Positions 10,128 to 19,184 of a DNA stretch of 64,000 nt are shown here, piece after piece. Numbering within the stretch: the stretch's first letter is position 1; the number at the start of each line of letters is the position of its first letter. This DNA is from Phyllobacterium chamaecytisi (GTDB lineage: Bacteria; Pseudomonadota; Alphaproteobacteria; Rhizobiales; Rhizobiaceae): contig NZ_JAIQWW010000012.1 of the NCBI RefSeq assembly GCF_020164455.1, positions 62,001-126,000 of the forward strand, read 5' to 3'. Under the pieces are notes generated by a model. That model searched no databases. It worked only from the letters and a program-made list of their open reading frames with translations, and had not been told where the DNA came from. Made by a program: the position numbers and the translations under genes.

Positions 10128-10264
10128 GATACTGAGAAACAGTTGGACAGCGCCTCTTCTCGGCTGAAGATTTTAGCGCTTCATGGTTTGTCGCCCAAGC
10201 GGTTCATTGCGCCGGGCCATTTCACGCAACACGGCATCGGCCGTTTTTGCAACGACGCGAGTTC

Positions 10265-10570
10265 TTAAATCCCTGAACCGTCCAGCTGCTCGGCGTCTTC
10301 GCCTTCCCAGGGTGAGGGCATAGAAGTGCGATTGAGATCGGCCGAAGGCATCGGCATCCAGCACTTCAATTCTGGCTCGGCATATTCGACGACCCGACCC
10401 GGTGAGGAATCAGAGGCGCGCCAGCCTTCGGCACCGAATTGGTCACCATTCGACCAATAGGCGAGGTCGACTTCTGCCTGCCCCTGTTCGGACGAACGAA
10501 TCGTTACGAGGATTCGACTACCGTCTTTCGGCGCGCTCGCCATGTGGCGCCAGCGGTCTGGCTCATCCAT
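10265..10570 (-). CDS. Small hypothetical protein
   Basis: Soluble protein of 101 residues that begins MDEPDRWRHMASAPKDGSRI. The pattern (Trp near the N-terminus, ASAPKDGSRILVTIR, then an aromatic YWSNGDQF and GWRASDS) resembles small uncharacterised proteins found in rhizobia and their phages. I do not recognise a function. The ATG at 10570 has AAGAGGA 8 bases upstream, which supports this start over the longer frame beginning at 10618. It sits alone between the DUF488 remnant and the alpha/beta hydrolase. The 210 bases upstream (10571-10780) hold nothing I can identify. Confidence 0.6.
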   Translation of the reverse strand: MDEPDRWRHMASAPKDGSRILVTIRSSEQGQAEVDLAYWSNGDQFGAEGWRASDSSPGRVVEYAEPELKCWMPMPSADLNRTSMPSPWEGEDAEQLDGSGI

Positions 10571-10780
10571 CGTTTTTTCCTCTTGACTTGCTGCGGGTTG
10601 CAAGTGTCGCCTCGCCATTGAAAACGGTCAACTCAAACTTTTTCACAGGGCGATGCCAGATCCTGAGCGAGTTGGCATCAACACTTGCTTGTCCGACATC
10701 GTTAAAAGACAATGAGTTTGGTTTCCACTGCGTGTACTTGAGCTCAATCGTCTTCGAGCCGCCTGATCACCATATATATC

Positions 10781-11614
10781 TCACGAATGTCTTTCGATGA
10801 GTTCGCTCAAAAGCCGGCCGGTTACGGTCTCGTGGCGACCGAGATCGCGGACGCTGCTCATGTGATTGGAATTTACGATTGTTTCCCTGGAAACGTTCAA
10901 TCCCTGTCGCTGTAAAGAGGCCGTGAAGGCATCCGCCTGCTGATGAAACGGTGGTGTTTCATCGCTGCCCACGGCAACAACCAAGTTTGTGTGTACGTCA
11001 TGAGAATGCGACAAAGGCGAGAAGGCGGCGACTTCCTGGTCGGTAAGGCCGATTTCCGCCTGAAGAAAAGATTGCTGCAGTGGTTTCAGATCGTAGATAC
11101 CGCCAAGCAGCAGGGCCGCCGCAATGCCAGAACTCTCGGCCTGCTTTTGGAACAGAAAGCTTGCGAGGTGTGCGCCAGCGGAATGGCCGCTTATAGTCAA
11201 CCGCGATGCATCGCCCCCATATCGCGAGATATGGTCGCGCACCCACTGCCCGGCTCGCCGAACCTGATCGACCAGCACGTCTAACCTTACATGCGGCATC
11301 AATGCGTAGTCTAGGATGACGGCAACGGCACCCGCGCGGGTGATGGTATCGGCGACGTAGGAATAGTCTCGCTTGGAAAACATCCGCCAGTAGCCACCGT
11401 GGATGAACATATGTACCGGCCGAGCTTGCCGAGGTCCTTCCGGAAAGAAGATGTCCAGGGTTTCGCTTTCGTCGCTTCCGTAGGCGATATCTGCCAGCAT
11501 AGGCAGTGTGTGGCGGGTGGCAGAACTTGCGGCGACGATCTCGGCGATGATAGTGTCGAAGTCCTCTACATGAGCGCGGATGCGAAACGGGTCGGTTTCC
11601 AATGATCGTTCCAC
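10781..11614 (-). CDS. Alpha/beta hydrolase (esterase or kynurenine formamidase-like)
   Basis: Serine hydrolase of about 277 residues. It shows the oxyanion motif MFIHGGYWRMFSK, the nucleophile elbow SGHSAGAHLASFL (Ser in GHSAG) and a C-terminal His in the NSNHMSS region, the layout of the carboxylesterase/arylformamidase subfamily. I placed the start at the GTG at 11614, 4 bases after the aldehyde dehydrogenase stop; an ATG at 11692 would overlap that gene by 74 bases and adds residues without family similarity. Neither start has a clear ribosome binding site. It is the last gene of a three-gene operon with two dehydrogenases, so it probably releases the alcohol those enzymes oxidise. Confidence 0.85.
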   Translation of the reverse strand: MERSLETDPFRIRAHVEDFDTIIAEIVAASSATRHTLPMLADIAYGSDESETLDIFFPEGPRQARPVHMFIHGGYWRMFSKRDYSYVADTITRAGAVAVILDYALMPHVRLDVLVDQVRRAGQWVRDHISRYGGDASRLTISGHSAGAHLASFLFQKQAESSGIAAALLLGGIYDLKPLQQSFLQAEIGLTDQEVAAFSPLSHSHDVHTNLVVAVGSDETPPFHQQADAFTASLQRQGLNVSRETIVNSNHMSSVRDLGRHETVTGRLLSELIERHS

Positions 11615-11618
11615 TGCT

Positions 11619-13106
11619 CTAAAAACTCGCTGCAATATATTTGGCTTCCATGAATTCAGCAATGCCGTGGTGCTGACCGCCCTCGCGGCCAAGCCCGCTT
11701 TGCTTGACGCCGCCGAACGGTGCGGCCGGGTCGGATACTAGCCCCCGGTTCAAGGCGATCATGCCGGCTTCAAGGCGGGAGGAGACACGTAATCCCCGGG
11801 CAATGTCGCGGGTGTAAACGTATGCGGCAAGTCCATATTCGGTATCGTTAGCCTGAACTATTGCCTCTTCGTCCGTTTCAAAACGGTAAAGAGGTGCAAC
11901 GGGTCCAAAAATCTCCTCGTGTGCCATATCGGCGTCGGCCGGAACGTCCGCGAGCACCGTTGGCGGGTAGAAGAAACCAGTCCGCGTGGCCATCTCCCCC
12001 CCGCAGAGAACGCGCGCGCCTTTGACCTTCGCGTCATTGACCAGTCGGTCGATCTTCTCCACCGCCTTTTGCGTAATCATTGGACCACATTCGGTCAGCG
12101 GATCGATCCCTGCGCCGACATTGAGCGCTTCCATCCGCTTTGTGAGCGCCTCTGCAAATGCGTTGTAAATGCCGGACTGGACATAAAGTCGGTTCGCTGC
12201 GGTACATGCCTCGCCGGCATTGCGCATCTTCGCGACCATCGCGCCATCGATTGCAGCGTCCAGGTCGGCGTCGTCGAACACAATGAACGGTGCGTTGCCA
12301 CCGAGTTCCATCGAGCAAGAGACGACGTGCTTGGCCGCTTCTGCAAGGAGGAGACGTCCGACACCAGTCGACCCTGTAAATGAGAGCTTCCTTACACGCG
12401 GATCCGCAAGAACCGCAGCACCAAATGAGGACGGCTCGCTAGTCGTCAGGACGTTGATGACACCTGGCGGAACGCCGGCTTCCTCGTAAATAGAAGCGAG
12501 CGCGTAGGCCGTCAGGGGCGTCTCGCTGGCGGGCTTCAGGATCACAGTGCAACCAGCCGCCAATGCAGGCGCGATCTTGCGTGTTGCCATCGCTGCGGGA
12601 AAATTCCATGGAGTGATTAACAGGCATATGCCTATTGGTTGATAATCCACGATGATCCGGTTCGCACCGGATGGTGCGATACCGAACTCGCCAGTAATGC
12701 GCACGGCCTCTTCGGCATTCCAGCGAAAGAATTCGGCCGCGTAGGAAACTTCACTGCGCGCATCACGTAGAGCCTTGCCATTCTCCATGGAAATCAGAGT
12801 CGCCAGTTCCTCGGCGCGCTCTGTCATCAGTTCAAAACAGCGACGCAGGATCTCGGATCGTTTTCGGGGCGAAGTCGCGCTCCACGCCGGGGCGGCAGCG
12901 GACGCCGCATCGACGCTTGCGCGAGCATCCTCGACGGTGGCGTCGGGAACCGTTGCAAGGACGGTTCCGGTGGAAGGATCGATAACGTCGATCTCACGTC
13001 CATTCTGCGCAGGTCGCCAAGCTCCATCGATATAAAGGCCGCGAGCGGCAGCCTGAATGTTTGGCAGTTGGCGATCGGGCTGAGGCATCTGTTGTGCAAG
13101 AGTCAT
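11619..13106 (-). CDS. Aldehyde dehydrogenase, succinate-semialdehyde dehydrogenase-like
   Basis: NAD(P)-dependent aldehyde dehydrogenase of 495 residues. It has the proton-shuttle Asn region TPWNFPAAMATRKIAPALAAG, the cofactor loop FTGSTGVGRLL, the catalytic Glu motif MELGGNAPFIVFDDAD and the nucleophile Cys in NAGEACTAANR. The overall pattern is closest to GabD-type enzymes, except that the second Cys of the usual TCVCANR is replaced (CTAANR), which would remove the disulfide redox switch known in some family members. AGGA precedes the ATG. The gene lies between the iron alcohol dehydrogenase (15 bases upstream) and the hydrolase, so its aldehyde is probably made by that alcohol dehydrogenase. 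Confidence 0.92.
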   Translation of the reverse strand: MTLAQQMPQPDRQLPNIQAAARGLYIDGAWRPAQNGREIDVIDPSTGTVLATVPDATVEDARASVDAASAAAPAWSATSPRKRSEILRRCFELMTERAEELATLISMENGKALRDARSEVSYAAEFFRWNAEEAVRITGEFGIAPSGANRIIVDYQPIGICLLITPWNFPAAMATRKIAPALAAGCTVILKPASETPLTAYALASIYEEAGVPPGVINVLTTSEPSSFGAAVLADPRVRKLSFTGSTGVGRLLLAEAAKHVVSCSMELGGNAPFIVFDDADLDAAIDGAMVAKMRNAGEACTAANRLYVQSGIYNAFAEALTKRMEALNVGAGIDPLTECGPMITQKAVEKIDRLVNDAKVKGARVLCGGEMATRTGFFYPPTVLADVPADADMAHEEIFGPVAPLYRFETDEEAIVQANDTEYGLAAYVYTRDIARGLRVSSRLEAGMIALNRGLVSDPAAPFGGVKQSGLGREGGQHHGIAEFMEAKYIAASF

Positions 13107-13121
13107 TTCAATCCTCGGGGT

Positions 13122-14348
13122 TTAGACTGCGGAAGCGGCTAGGTCGCCGTCGTAGGCTGCTTGAACGAGACGCTTCATCGCATCGAGATCAAACGATCTC
13201 GGGTTGTTTTTGATCAATCTATCGATGCCAAGCGCCTGCTCTGCGGTCCAATCAAGCTTGTCGGCGGACAGCCCGAGTTCCGCGAGCGTTCCAGTAATGC
13301 CGATGGCGGCAAAGAGCCTGCGGATCTCTTCAATTGCGGCCTTGGCCGTTCTTTCGGTATCCTCCTCCCATGGCCCGAGGCCAAGAGCAGAACCGATCTG
13401 CGCCATTTCGGCCGCTGAGACGGATCGGTTGTAGTTCATTACATAGGGCATCATAGTCGCGACACCGAGCCCATGGGCGGTATGGGTCAAGGCGCCCGCC
13501 GGGTATTGAATGGCGTGGGCAGCTGCAGTCCCTGCGGTGCCAAATGCACAGCCTGCCGCTAATGCTCCCATCATCACATCGGCCCTGGCATTTTCGTCGG
13601 AGCCGTCCCTGTAAGCCGCTTCCAGACTGCGGCCAAGGAGGGTGATGGCGAGCAAAGCGAAATGATCCGTCAGTGCGCTCTTGCCGATGAAGACGTGGTT
13701 TTGCGCCAAGTTGGGATCGGCACCGCGTCGTTTAGCAGTGAAGGCCTCGATCGCATGTGTGAGGGCATCGGCTCCAGCGATGGCGGTTAGTCCTGGCGGA
13801 CACGACATTGTCAGCTCGGGGTCGCAGATAGCAGCTGCGGCAATCAGATAGGGACTGGATATGCCGACCTTGAGTGTCCTGTCGGGGTCAGATATCACCG
13901 CAACCGGTGTGACTTCGGACCCGGTTCCCGCCGTCGTCGGAACGGCGATGACAGGCAACGTCGGGCCTGGCACCTTGAATTCCCCGTAATAATCCTGAAG
14001 ACTGCCGCCGTGGCTCAAAAGAAGCGCGGCACATTTCGCCATGTCCAGACAACTTCCGCCGCCGATGCCGATCACCATATCTGGCGCGAAAGATCGCGCT
14101 TCCTCCACGCAAACAGCGACAGAATCGCGCGGAACGTCCGGAAGGACCCGGTCGTGCACCATGGTTTCAATTGACGCATTCCTTAGGGCGGTCAGGATCT
14201 CGCTGAACACCGGGGTTCCTGCGAACCGCTCATCCGTGCATATCAGAGCCCGCCTGCCAAGTCGCGCGGCGACGGTAGGCAAAGCGTGGCGCTGTCCCTT
14301 GCCGAACAGGATTTCTTTTGGAAGCCGGATGGCGGCAAAGAGGGTCAT
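13122..14348 (-). CDS. Iron-containing alcohol dehydrogenase
   Basis: NAD(P)-dependent group III alcohol dehydrogenase of 408 residues. The NAD-binding GIGGGSCLDMAK, the family segment PTTAGTGSEVTPVAVI, the metal-ligand helix AGADALTHAIEAF, and the second ligand stretch AAHAIQYPAGALTHTAHG with its His residues are all present. The ATG at 14348 has AAAGGA 8 bases upstream; the TTG at 14354 is too close to it. It is the first gene of the leftward operon with the aldehyde dehydrogenase and hydrolase, and is divergent from the GntR gene. 4-Hydroxybutyrate dehydrogenase is one known activity of the family and would pair with a semialdehyde dehydrogenase, but the substrate is inference. Confidence 0.92.
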   Translation of the reverse strand: MTLFAAIRLPKEILFGKGQRHALPTVAARLGRRALICTDERFAGTPVFSEILTALRNASIETMVHDRVLPDVPRDSVAVCVEEARSFAPDMVIGIGGGSCLDMAKCAALLLSHGGSLQDYYGEFKVPGPTLPVIAVPTTAGTGSEVTPVAVISDPDRTLKVGISSPYLIAAAAICDPELTMSCPPGLTAIAGADALTHAIEAFTAKRRGADPNLAQNHVFIGKSALTDHFALLAITLLGRSLEAAYRDGSDENARADVMMGALAAGCAFGTAGTAAAHAIQYPAGALTHTAHGLGVATMMPYVMNYNRSVSAAEMAQIGSALGLGPWEEDTERTAKAAIEEIRRLFAAIGITGTLAELGLSADKLDWTAEQALGIDRLIKNNPRSFDLDAMKRLVQAAYDGDLAASAV

Positions 14349-14740
14349 CGTCAATGTCCTTTGGCAGAGAATTTATCGAAAGATGCCGAGCGCGAAGGTT
14401 GTCTTCGACGCGGGCTGAGTTTGAAGTCATCTCACATTGCTTAAGCGAGGGGATTGGACCCGCCGCAGCGGAGCAGGGTTGAGCGCTGCGGTCTTTGAAG
14501 CCAAGCGCGTGATCAGATCAGGCCAGACCGATCCCTCGGGTCGGATGCAGATCTGGATTGCGTCAAGCTTGTTGCGTTGTGCGACTGCTTGGCCTCCAGC
14601 ATTGGGCGATTTGAACCAGCGGTGAATCTGCAAGCTCCGTAACACGCAGACACGTTGGATACGATCTCGCTCAAAACAGAACGAGCCGTTGCTTACAAAG
14701 GTGTGTCCTCCCGAAACTTTGAGGGGCAATAAACCCATAT
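14349..14740. other. Intergenic region between divergent operons
   Basis: About 390 bases separate the alcohol dehydrogenase start from the GntR promoter. Open frames on either strand (for example 14427-14747 on the - strand) have no recognisable domain and no good ribosome binding site, so I do not call a gene. The region probably contains the promoter of the leftward operon, but I cannot pick a convincing -35/-10 pair. Confidence 0.5.
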
Positions 14741-14781
14741 TTTCCACCGCAAAAGCTCTCCGATATAAAATCCTATAGGAT
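14741..14781 (+). promoter_or_regulatory. Predicted promoter and operator for the GntR regulator and ABC transporter operon
   Basis: TTTCCA at 14741-14746 and TATAAA at 14764-14769 are separated by 17 bases, a good sigma-70-type arrangement. Immediately after the -10 lies a perfect 12-base palindrome, ATCCTATAGGAT (14770-14781), where transcription would begin. GntR regulators of the FCD type bind short palindromes as dimers, so this is a plausible autoregulatory operator. The GntR start codon is 58 bases downstream. Both the promoter and the operator role are predictions. Confidence 0.5.
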
Positions 14782-14839
14782 ATAGTATTGCATATCGCTC
14801 AGCATCGTGTTAGCGATGGGTGATGTCAAGAGGCAAAAA

Positions 14840-15541
14840 ATGCAAATCCGAAATTCAATGAATCTCACCGATGCGCCGGATCCGAGCGGGTTTATTCAGC
14901 GTGCCAACAGCTTGTCAGGTAGCGTTTACGACGCGATCTTCGCCCAGTTGATGTCCTTGAAAATAGCGCCTGGATCACGCATTACAGTCGACAATCTGGT
15001 TAGAGAGTTGAATGTTTCGCAAACACCTATTCGGGAAGCGCTTGGCCGCCTCGAAGGTGAGGGATTGGTCGTAAAGACCCATTTGATTGGATACAGCGCG
15101 GCACCACAAATCGCCCGGCGGAGGTTTGACGAACTTTACCAACTCCGCCTTCTCTTGGAACCGGACAGTGCTGCGCGGGCCGCCGCCGCGATGGATACGG
15201 AAAAGCTTGCGGCTCTTCAGACGGCCGCGGGGGTGATGGGACGTCGCGAAGATGCCGACGAGCGGCTTCGCTACTCCACGTTCGCAAGGCAAGACGCTTT
15301 GTTTCATGACAAGATTATGGAGTTTGCCGGAAACGAGCTCATCCGGGAGACGCTCAACCACCAGCATACGCACTTCCACATCTTCCGCTTGATGTTTCAT
15401 TCTCGCGTGACAGAGGAAGCGCTGGACGAACACGAAGCGTTGCTCGCCGCATTCGCGGCAGGTGACGCTGCTGAGGCCGAGAGGGCGATGCGGATCCACC
15501 TCGAGCGTTCGCGCGACCGGCTGCTACCGGCATTCGAGTAA
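14840..15541 (+). CDS. GntR-family transcriptional regulator, FCD (FadR-like) subgroup
   Basis: Regulator of 233 residues. The winged helix-turn-helix is at the N-terminal third (ITVDNLVRELNVSQTPIREALGRLEGEGLV), followed by an all-helical FCD domain with the metal/ligand-binding pattern in FARQDALFHDKIMEFAGNELI, HFHIFRLMFHSRV and LDEHEALLAAF. Such proteins usually repress their operon until an organic acid or sugar acid binds. The ATG at 14840 has AAGAGG 6 bases upstream; in-frame starts at 14807 and 14816 lack one. The gene is divergent from the hydrolase/dehydrogenase operon and 10 bases from the ABC ATPase, so it probably controls both. Confidence 0.92.
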   Translation: MQIRNSMNLTDAPDPSGFIQRANSLSGSVYDAIFAQLMSLKIAPGSRITVDNLVRELNVSQTPIREALGRLEGEGLVVKTHLIGYSAAPQIARRRFDELYQLRLLLEPDSAARAAAAMDTEKLAALQTAAGVMGRREDADERLRYSTFARQDALFHDKIMEFAGNELIRETLNHQHTHFHIFRLMFHSRVTEEALDEHEALLAAFAAGDAAEAERAMRIHLERSRDRLLPAFE

Positions 15542-15551
15542 GGACCTGAAG

Positions 15552-17132
15552 ATGTCCAGTGTCTTAAGCATCGAAAGAGAGGGGGAGAGGGTTGTGGCGC
15601 AAAAAGCCGATCCCCTTCGCCACTCTCTCCTGCGTGCCGAAGGTGTCTCCAAACAATACGGACCGGTCACGGTGTTGTCTGACGTTACGCTCGATATATT
15701 GCCGGGCGAGATCCATGCGATCATCGGCGAAAACGGGGCGGGCAAATCGACGTTCATGCGGCTTTTGTCAGGCTATATCGAGCCGACCGCCGGAACACTG
15801 GCGCTTAATGGTGAGCATGTTCGGTTTGCCAAGCCTGAGCAGGCCCAAGATGCCGGCATTGCCCTTGTCCACCAAGAAATTTTGCTGGCCGAAGCACTGA
15901 CTGTCGCGGAAAATCTGTTTCTTGGCCGCGAGTTGATGCGAAATGGGGTCGTCGATGACCGGACGATGCGGCGTCTTGCGACGGAAAAACTTGCCGAACT
16001 CGGTTGTCTGGTGTCACCGAACGCTCTTGTGCGAAACATCGCGCTGGCGGATCGACAACTTGTCCAGATTGCACGCGCGCTTCTGGACGACTACAGGATC
16101 GTCATCTTCGACGAGCCGACCGCTGTCCTCACGGGGGAAGAGGTCGAAAGACTGCTTGCCATTATTCTGCAGCTGAAGGAGCAGGGCGCAGCAGTCCTAT
16201 ACATCAGTCATCGTCTCGATGAGGTGCAGCGGCTGGCCGACAAGGTGACGGTTCTGCGTGACGGCAAAAAAATCGGGACCTATCCCGGTCGAACTCTCAG
16301 CCAGATGGATATGGCGCGCCTCATGGTCGGCCGAGATCTCGCTGCCCTCTATCCGGAAAAGCGCACCAAAGCCGCAGGCGAGGCGATGTTAACGGTGCGC
16401 GACCTGTCTGTTCCAGGGTTCGCCAAAAACATCTCGTTCCAGGCTCACAAATCAGAGATTCTCGGTTTCGCCGGAATGATCGGCGCCGGCCGCACCGAGC
16501 TCTTCGAGGGCATCATGGGGCTGCGTCCGGCAACCGGCACCGTCGAACTCGAAGGCAAGCCGATCAATATCCGTTCGCCTCGCGCGGTGCTCGATGCCGG
16601 TATTGGCTACCTCACGGAGGACCGCAAGGGGAAAGGTCTTTTGCTTCACGAACGGCTGGCGCCCAATCTGACGCTTTCGGCACTAACCCGCTTTCACCCG
16701 GGCATTTTTCTGCGGCGATCGCGTGAGCAGGATGCCTTGAGGACCGCGGTCGAACAGTATGACATCCGGCTCAAGAGCTTCGGGGTGAAGGCCGGACAGC
16801 TTTCCGGCGGCAACCAGCAGAAACTGCTGCTTGCCAAGGTCCTGCTCACCACTCCATCCGTCGTTGTCATCGACGAGCCGACGCGGGGTATCGATATCGC
16901 TAACAAGGCCCAGATCTACGCCTTCATTCAAAGCCTCGTGGCTGAAGGGAAGGCGTGCATCGTCATCTCTTCGGAAATGCAGGAGTTGATAGGTATCTGC
17001 GATCGGATCCTGGTGATGCGGGAAGGACGCCTAAGAGGAGAGGTCTCGGGCGACGCTATGACGGAACATAATGTAGCGCTTCTGGCGATAAGCGACGCCG
17101 CGGCCGACGGCAACGTGGGAGGAAGAAAATGA
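15552..17132 (+). CDS. Ribose-type sugar ABC transporter ATP-binding protein
   Basis: Cytoplasmic ATPase of 526 residues with two fused ABC domains, as in RbsA/MglA. Domain 1 has Walker A GENGAGKST, a degenerate signature (NIALADRQLVQIARAL) and Walker B IVIFDEPT; domain 2 has the usual degenerate Walker A GMIGAGRTE, the signature LSGGNQQK and Walker [13 protein letters not shown]. The ATG at 15552 is 10 bases after the GntR stop, with AAGGA in the gap. The gene overlaps the permease start by 4 bases. The substrate is unknown; genes nearby suggest an alcohol- or ester-bearing carbohydrate-like compound. Confidence 0.93.
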   Translation: MSSVLSIEREGERVVAQKADPLRHSLLRAEGVSKQYGPVTVLSDVTLDILPGEIHAIIGENGAGKSTFMRLLSGYIEPTAGTLALNGEHVRFAKPEQAQDAGIALVHQEILLAEALTVAENLFLGRELMRNGVVDDRTMRRLATEKLAELGCLVSPNALVRNIALADRQLVQIARALLDDYRIVIFDEPTAVLTGEEVERLLAIILQLKEQGAAVLYISHRLDEVQRLADKVTVLRDGKKIGTYPGRTLSQMDMARLMVGRDLAALYPEKRTKAAGEAMLTVRDLSVPGFAKNISFQAHKSEILGFAGMIGAGRTELFEGIMGLRPATGTVELEGKPINIRSPRAVLDAGIGYLTEDRKGKGLLLHERLAPNLTLSALTRFHPGIFLRRSREQDALRTAVEQYDIRLKSFGVKAGQLSGGNQQKLLLAKVLLTTPSVVVIDEPTRGIDIANKAQIYAFIQSLVAEGKACIVISSEMQELIGICDRILVMREGRLRGEVSGDAMTEHNVALLAISDAAADGNVGGRK

Positions 17133-18121
17133 CAATTATGGTGAATTCGACGGCGATCCGGCCTGAACGGGAATGGAATATCGGCTGGACAGATGTGGGC
17201 CCCTTTGTCGCTCTCATCGTGCTGATGCTGATCGGGTTTCTGATAAATCCCGATTTTCTTTCGGCAACAAACCTCGGCAATGTCATCACCAGAAGCGCTT
17301 TCATTGCCATCATCGCCGTTGGGGCGACATTCGTGATCTCATGTGGAGGATTGGATCTTTCGGTCGGATCAATGGCCGCCTTCATTACCGGGATAACCAT
17401 CCTGTTCATGAACAGGATGGCACCGGACTGGGGTATGATGGCAATCCCGGCCGGAATGATGGTGGCCATTGTCGTCGGCCTTTTTTGTGGGCTGATGAAC
17501 GGCCTGATAGTTACAATCGGCAGGATCGAGCCATTTATTGCCACGCTCGGCACGATGGGCATCTTCAGGGCGCTGATTACCTACATGTCCGACGGGGGCT
17601 CAATCCCTATCGATCGCAGCCTTCGCGACGCCTATCGCCCCGTTTACTTTGGCACGTTTGCAGGGATACCGCTGCCGATCATCATCTCGGTGGCAGTCGC
17701 TGCAGTCGCCTCCTTCATTCTTTACAAGATGAAGTACGGAAGAAAATGCGCGGCTGTAGGGGCTAACGAGGATGTCGCGCGCTACTCAGGCATTTCGATA
17801 ATCAAGACACGCACGATCGCCTACACCATTCAGGGCGCGTGTGTCGCTATCGCGGCGATTTGCTATGTGCCTCGCCTCGGCGCCGCAACGCCGACCACGG
17901 GGGTACTTTGGGAGCTCCAGGTTATTACCGCGGTTGTTATCGGCGGAACGGCTCTGCGTGGAGGCAAGGGCCATGTCTGGGGCACAGTGGCGGGTGCCGT
18001 CATTCTTGAACTCATTGCCAACCTGATGGTGTTGTCCGACTTCGTCTCGGAATATCTCGTCGCCGGTGTCCAAGGCGTTATCATCATCATTGCCATGCTT
18101 ATCCAGAGGTTTTCGAAATAA
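17129..18121 (+). CDS. Sugar ABC transporter permease (RbsC family)
   Basis: Inner-membrane permease of 330 residues with about 8-10 membrane segments and the family marks GGLDLSVGSMAAF and VVIGGTALRGGKG. The start overlaps the ATPase stop (ATGA), and GGGAGGAAG precedes it. The substrate-binding protein gene follows after 57 bases. It is more distant in sequence from the first permease in this window (1039-2028) than a recent duplicate would be, so the two transporters probably have separate origins and substrates. Confidence 0.93.
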   Translation: MTIMVNSTAIRPEREWNIGWTDVGPFVALIVLMLIGFLINPDFLSATNLGNVITRSAFIAIIAVGATFVISCGGLDLSVGSMAAFITGITILFMNRMAPDWGMMAIPAGMMVAIVVGLFCGLMNGLIVTIGRIEPFIATLGTMGIFRALITYMSDGGSIPIDRSLRDAYRPVYFGTFAGIPLPIIISVAVAAVASFILYKMKYGRKCAAVGANEDVARYSGISIIKTRTIAYTIQGACVAIAAICYVPRLGAATPTTGVLWELQVITAVVIGGTALRGGKGHVWGTVAGAVILELIANLMVLSDFVSEYLVAGVQGVIIIIAMLIQRFSK

Positions 18122-18178
18122 TCCGCGTCCGGACCGCGCGGGTTCATAATTGTTGAGTCCAAATGCTGGGAGGAAAGA

Positions 18179-19129
18179 ATGTCTACTACGAAATGGATCG
18201 CGGCTGCCGCCGTGGGTGCACTACTGATCGCCGGCCAAGCAGTGGCCGCCGACAAAAAGGTCGTTGCGGTATCGATACCGGCAGCTGACCACGGCTGGAC
18301 GGCCGGCATCGTCTATCATGCACAGGCTGCCGCCAAGGAAATCAACGCCGCCTTTCCGAATGTTGAAGTCATCGTGAAGACTTCACCATCAGCGACGGCT
18401 CAGGTGAGCGCCTTGGAGGATCTCTCGGCAGCGCGCAAGCTCGACGCGCTGGTGATTTTGCCATATACCTCTGAGGAACTGACGACGCCCGTCAAGGCCG
18501 TCAAGGACGCCGGCACTTTCATCACCGTTGTCGACCGGGGTCTGAATGACCCATCGATCCAGGACCTTTACCTCGCGGGTGACAATATCGCCGTGGGAAG
18601 AAACACCGCGAAGTTCATGATCGACAAACTTGGCGGAAAGGGCAATCTCGTCGTCCTGCGTGGCATCCCGACCGTCATCGATGACGAACGTATCAAGGGC
18701 TTCCAGGATGCGATCCAAGACACCGATCTGAAGGTATTGGATATACAGTATGCGAACTGGAACAGCGATGAAGCCTTCAAATTAATGCAGGACTATCTCG
18801 CAAAATACCCGCACATTGACGCAGTGTGGGCCAATGACGACGACATGCTTCTCGGCGTGCTCGAGGCCGTGAAACAATCGGGACGCAAGGACATCAAATT
18901 GGCGCTTGGCGGTAACGGCATGAAGGACATCGTCAAGAAGGTTATCGACGGCGATGCAATGACACCCGTGGAGACCCCTTATCCACCGGCCATGATCAAG
19001 ACGGCAATCTACATGACTGTTGCTAATATCGTCGGTCAGGCGCCTGTGCGCGGGACGGTAAAACTTGATGCCCCGCTCATCACCCAGGAGAACGCCAAGG
19101 AGTATTACTTTCCGGATTCACCGTTCTGA
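18179..19129 (+). CDS. Periplasmic sugar-binding protein of the ABC transporter (RbsB-like)
   Basis: Secreted binding protein of 316 residues. A clear Sec signal peptide (MSTTKWIAAAAVGALLIAGQ, cleaved near AVAAD) is followed by a type I periplasmic-binding fold: KKVVAVSIPAADHGWTAGI at the N-terminus, VDRGLNDPSIQDLYLAGDN, and LALGGNGMKDIVKKV with the ligand-side VWANDDDMLLG. It captures the substrate in the periplasm for the ATPase/permease encoded just upstream. GGGAGGAAAG precedes the ATG. The order ATPase, permease, binding protein differs from the more common binding-protein-first arrangement. Confidence 0.92.
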   Translation: MSTTKWIAAAAVGALLIAGQAVAADKKVVAVSIPAADHGWTAGIVYHAQAAAKEINAAFPNVEVIVKTSPSATAQVSALEDLSAARKLDALVILPYTSEELTTPVKAVKDAGTFITVVDRGLNDPSIQDLYLAGDNIAVGRNTAKFMIDKLGGKGNLVVLRGIPTVIDDERIKGFQDAIQDTDLKVLDIQYANWNSDEAFKLMQDYLAKYPHIDAVWANDDDMLLGVLEAVKQSGRKDIKLALGGNGMKDIVKKVIDGDAMTPVETPYPPAMIKTAIYMTVANIVGQAPVRGTVKLDAPLITQENAKEYYFPDSPF

Positions 19130-19184
19130 TCATTCAATCTGGGGCGGCACTCGCCGCCTCAACCTATCCAAGAGGAGCCAAATC

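Noticed and set aside
10173-10364. 63-codon frame on the - strand overlapping the small hypothetical gene
   Set aside because: It overlaps a better-supported frame and has no ribosome binding site, although its C-terminal part looks somewhat protein-like.
14427-14747. 106-codon frame on the - strand in the divergent intergenic region
   Set aside because: No ribosome binding site, no family, and it overlaps the predicted gntR promoter.
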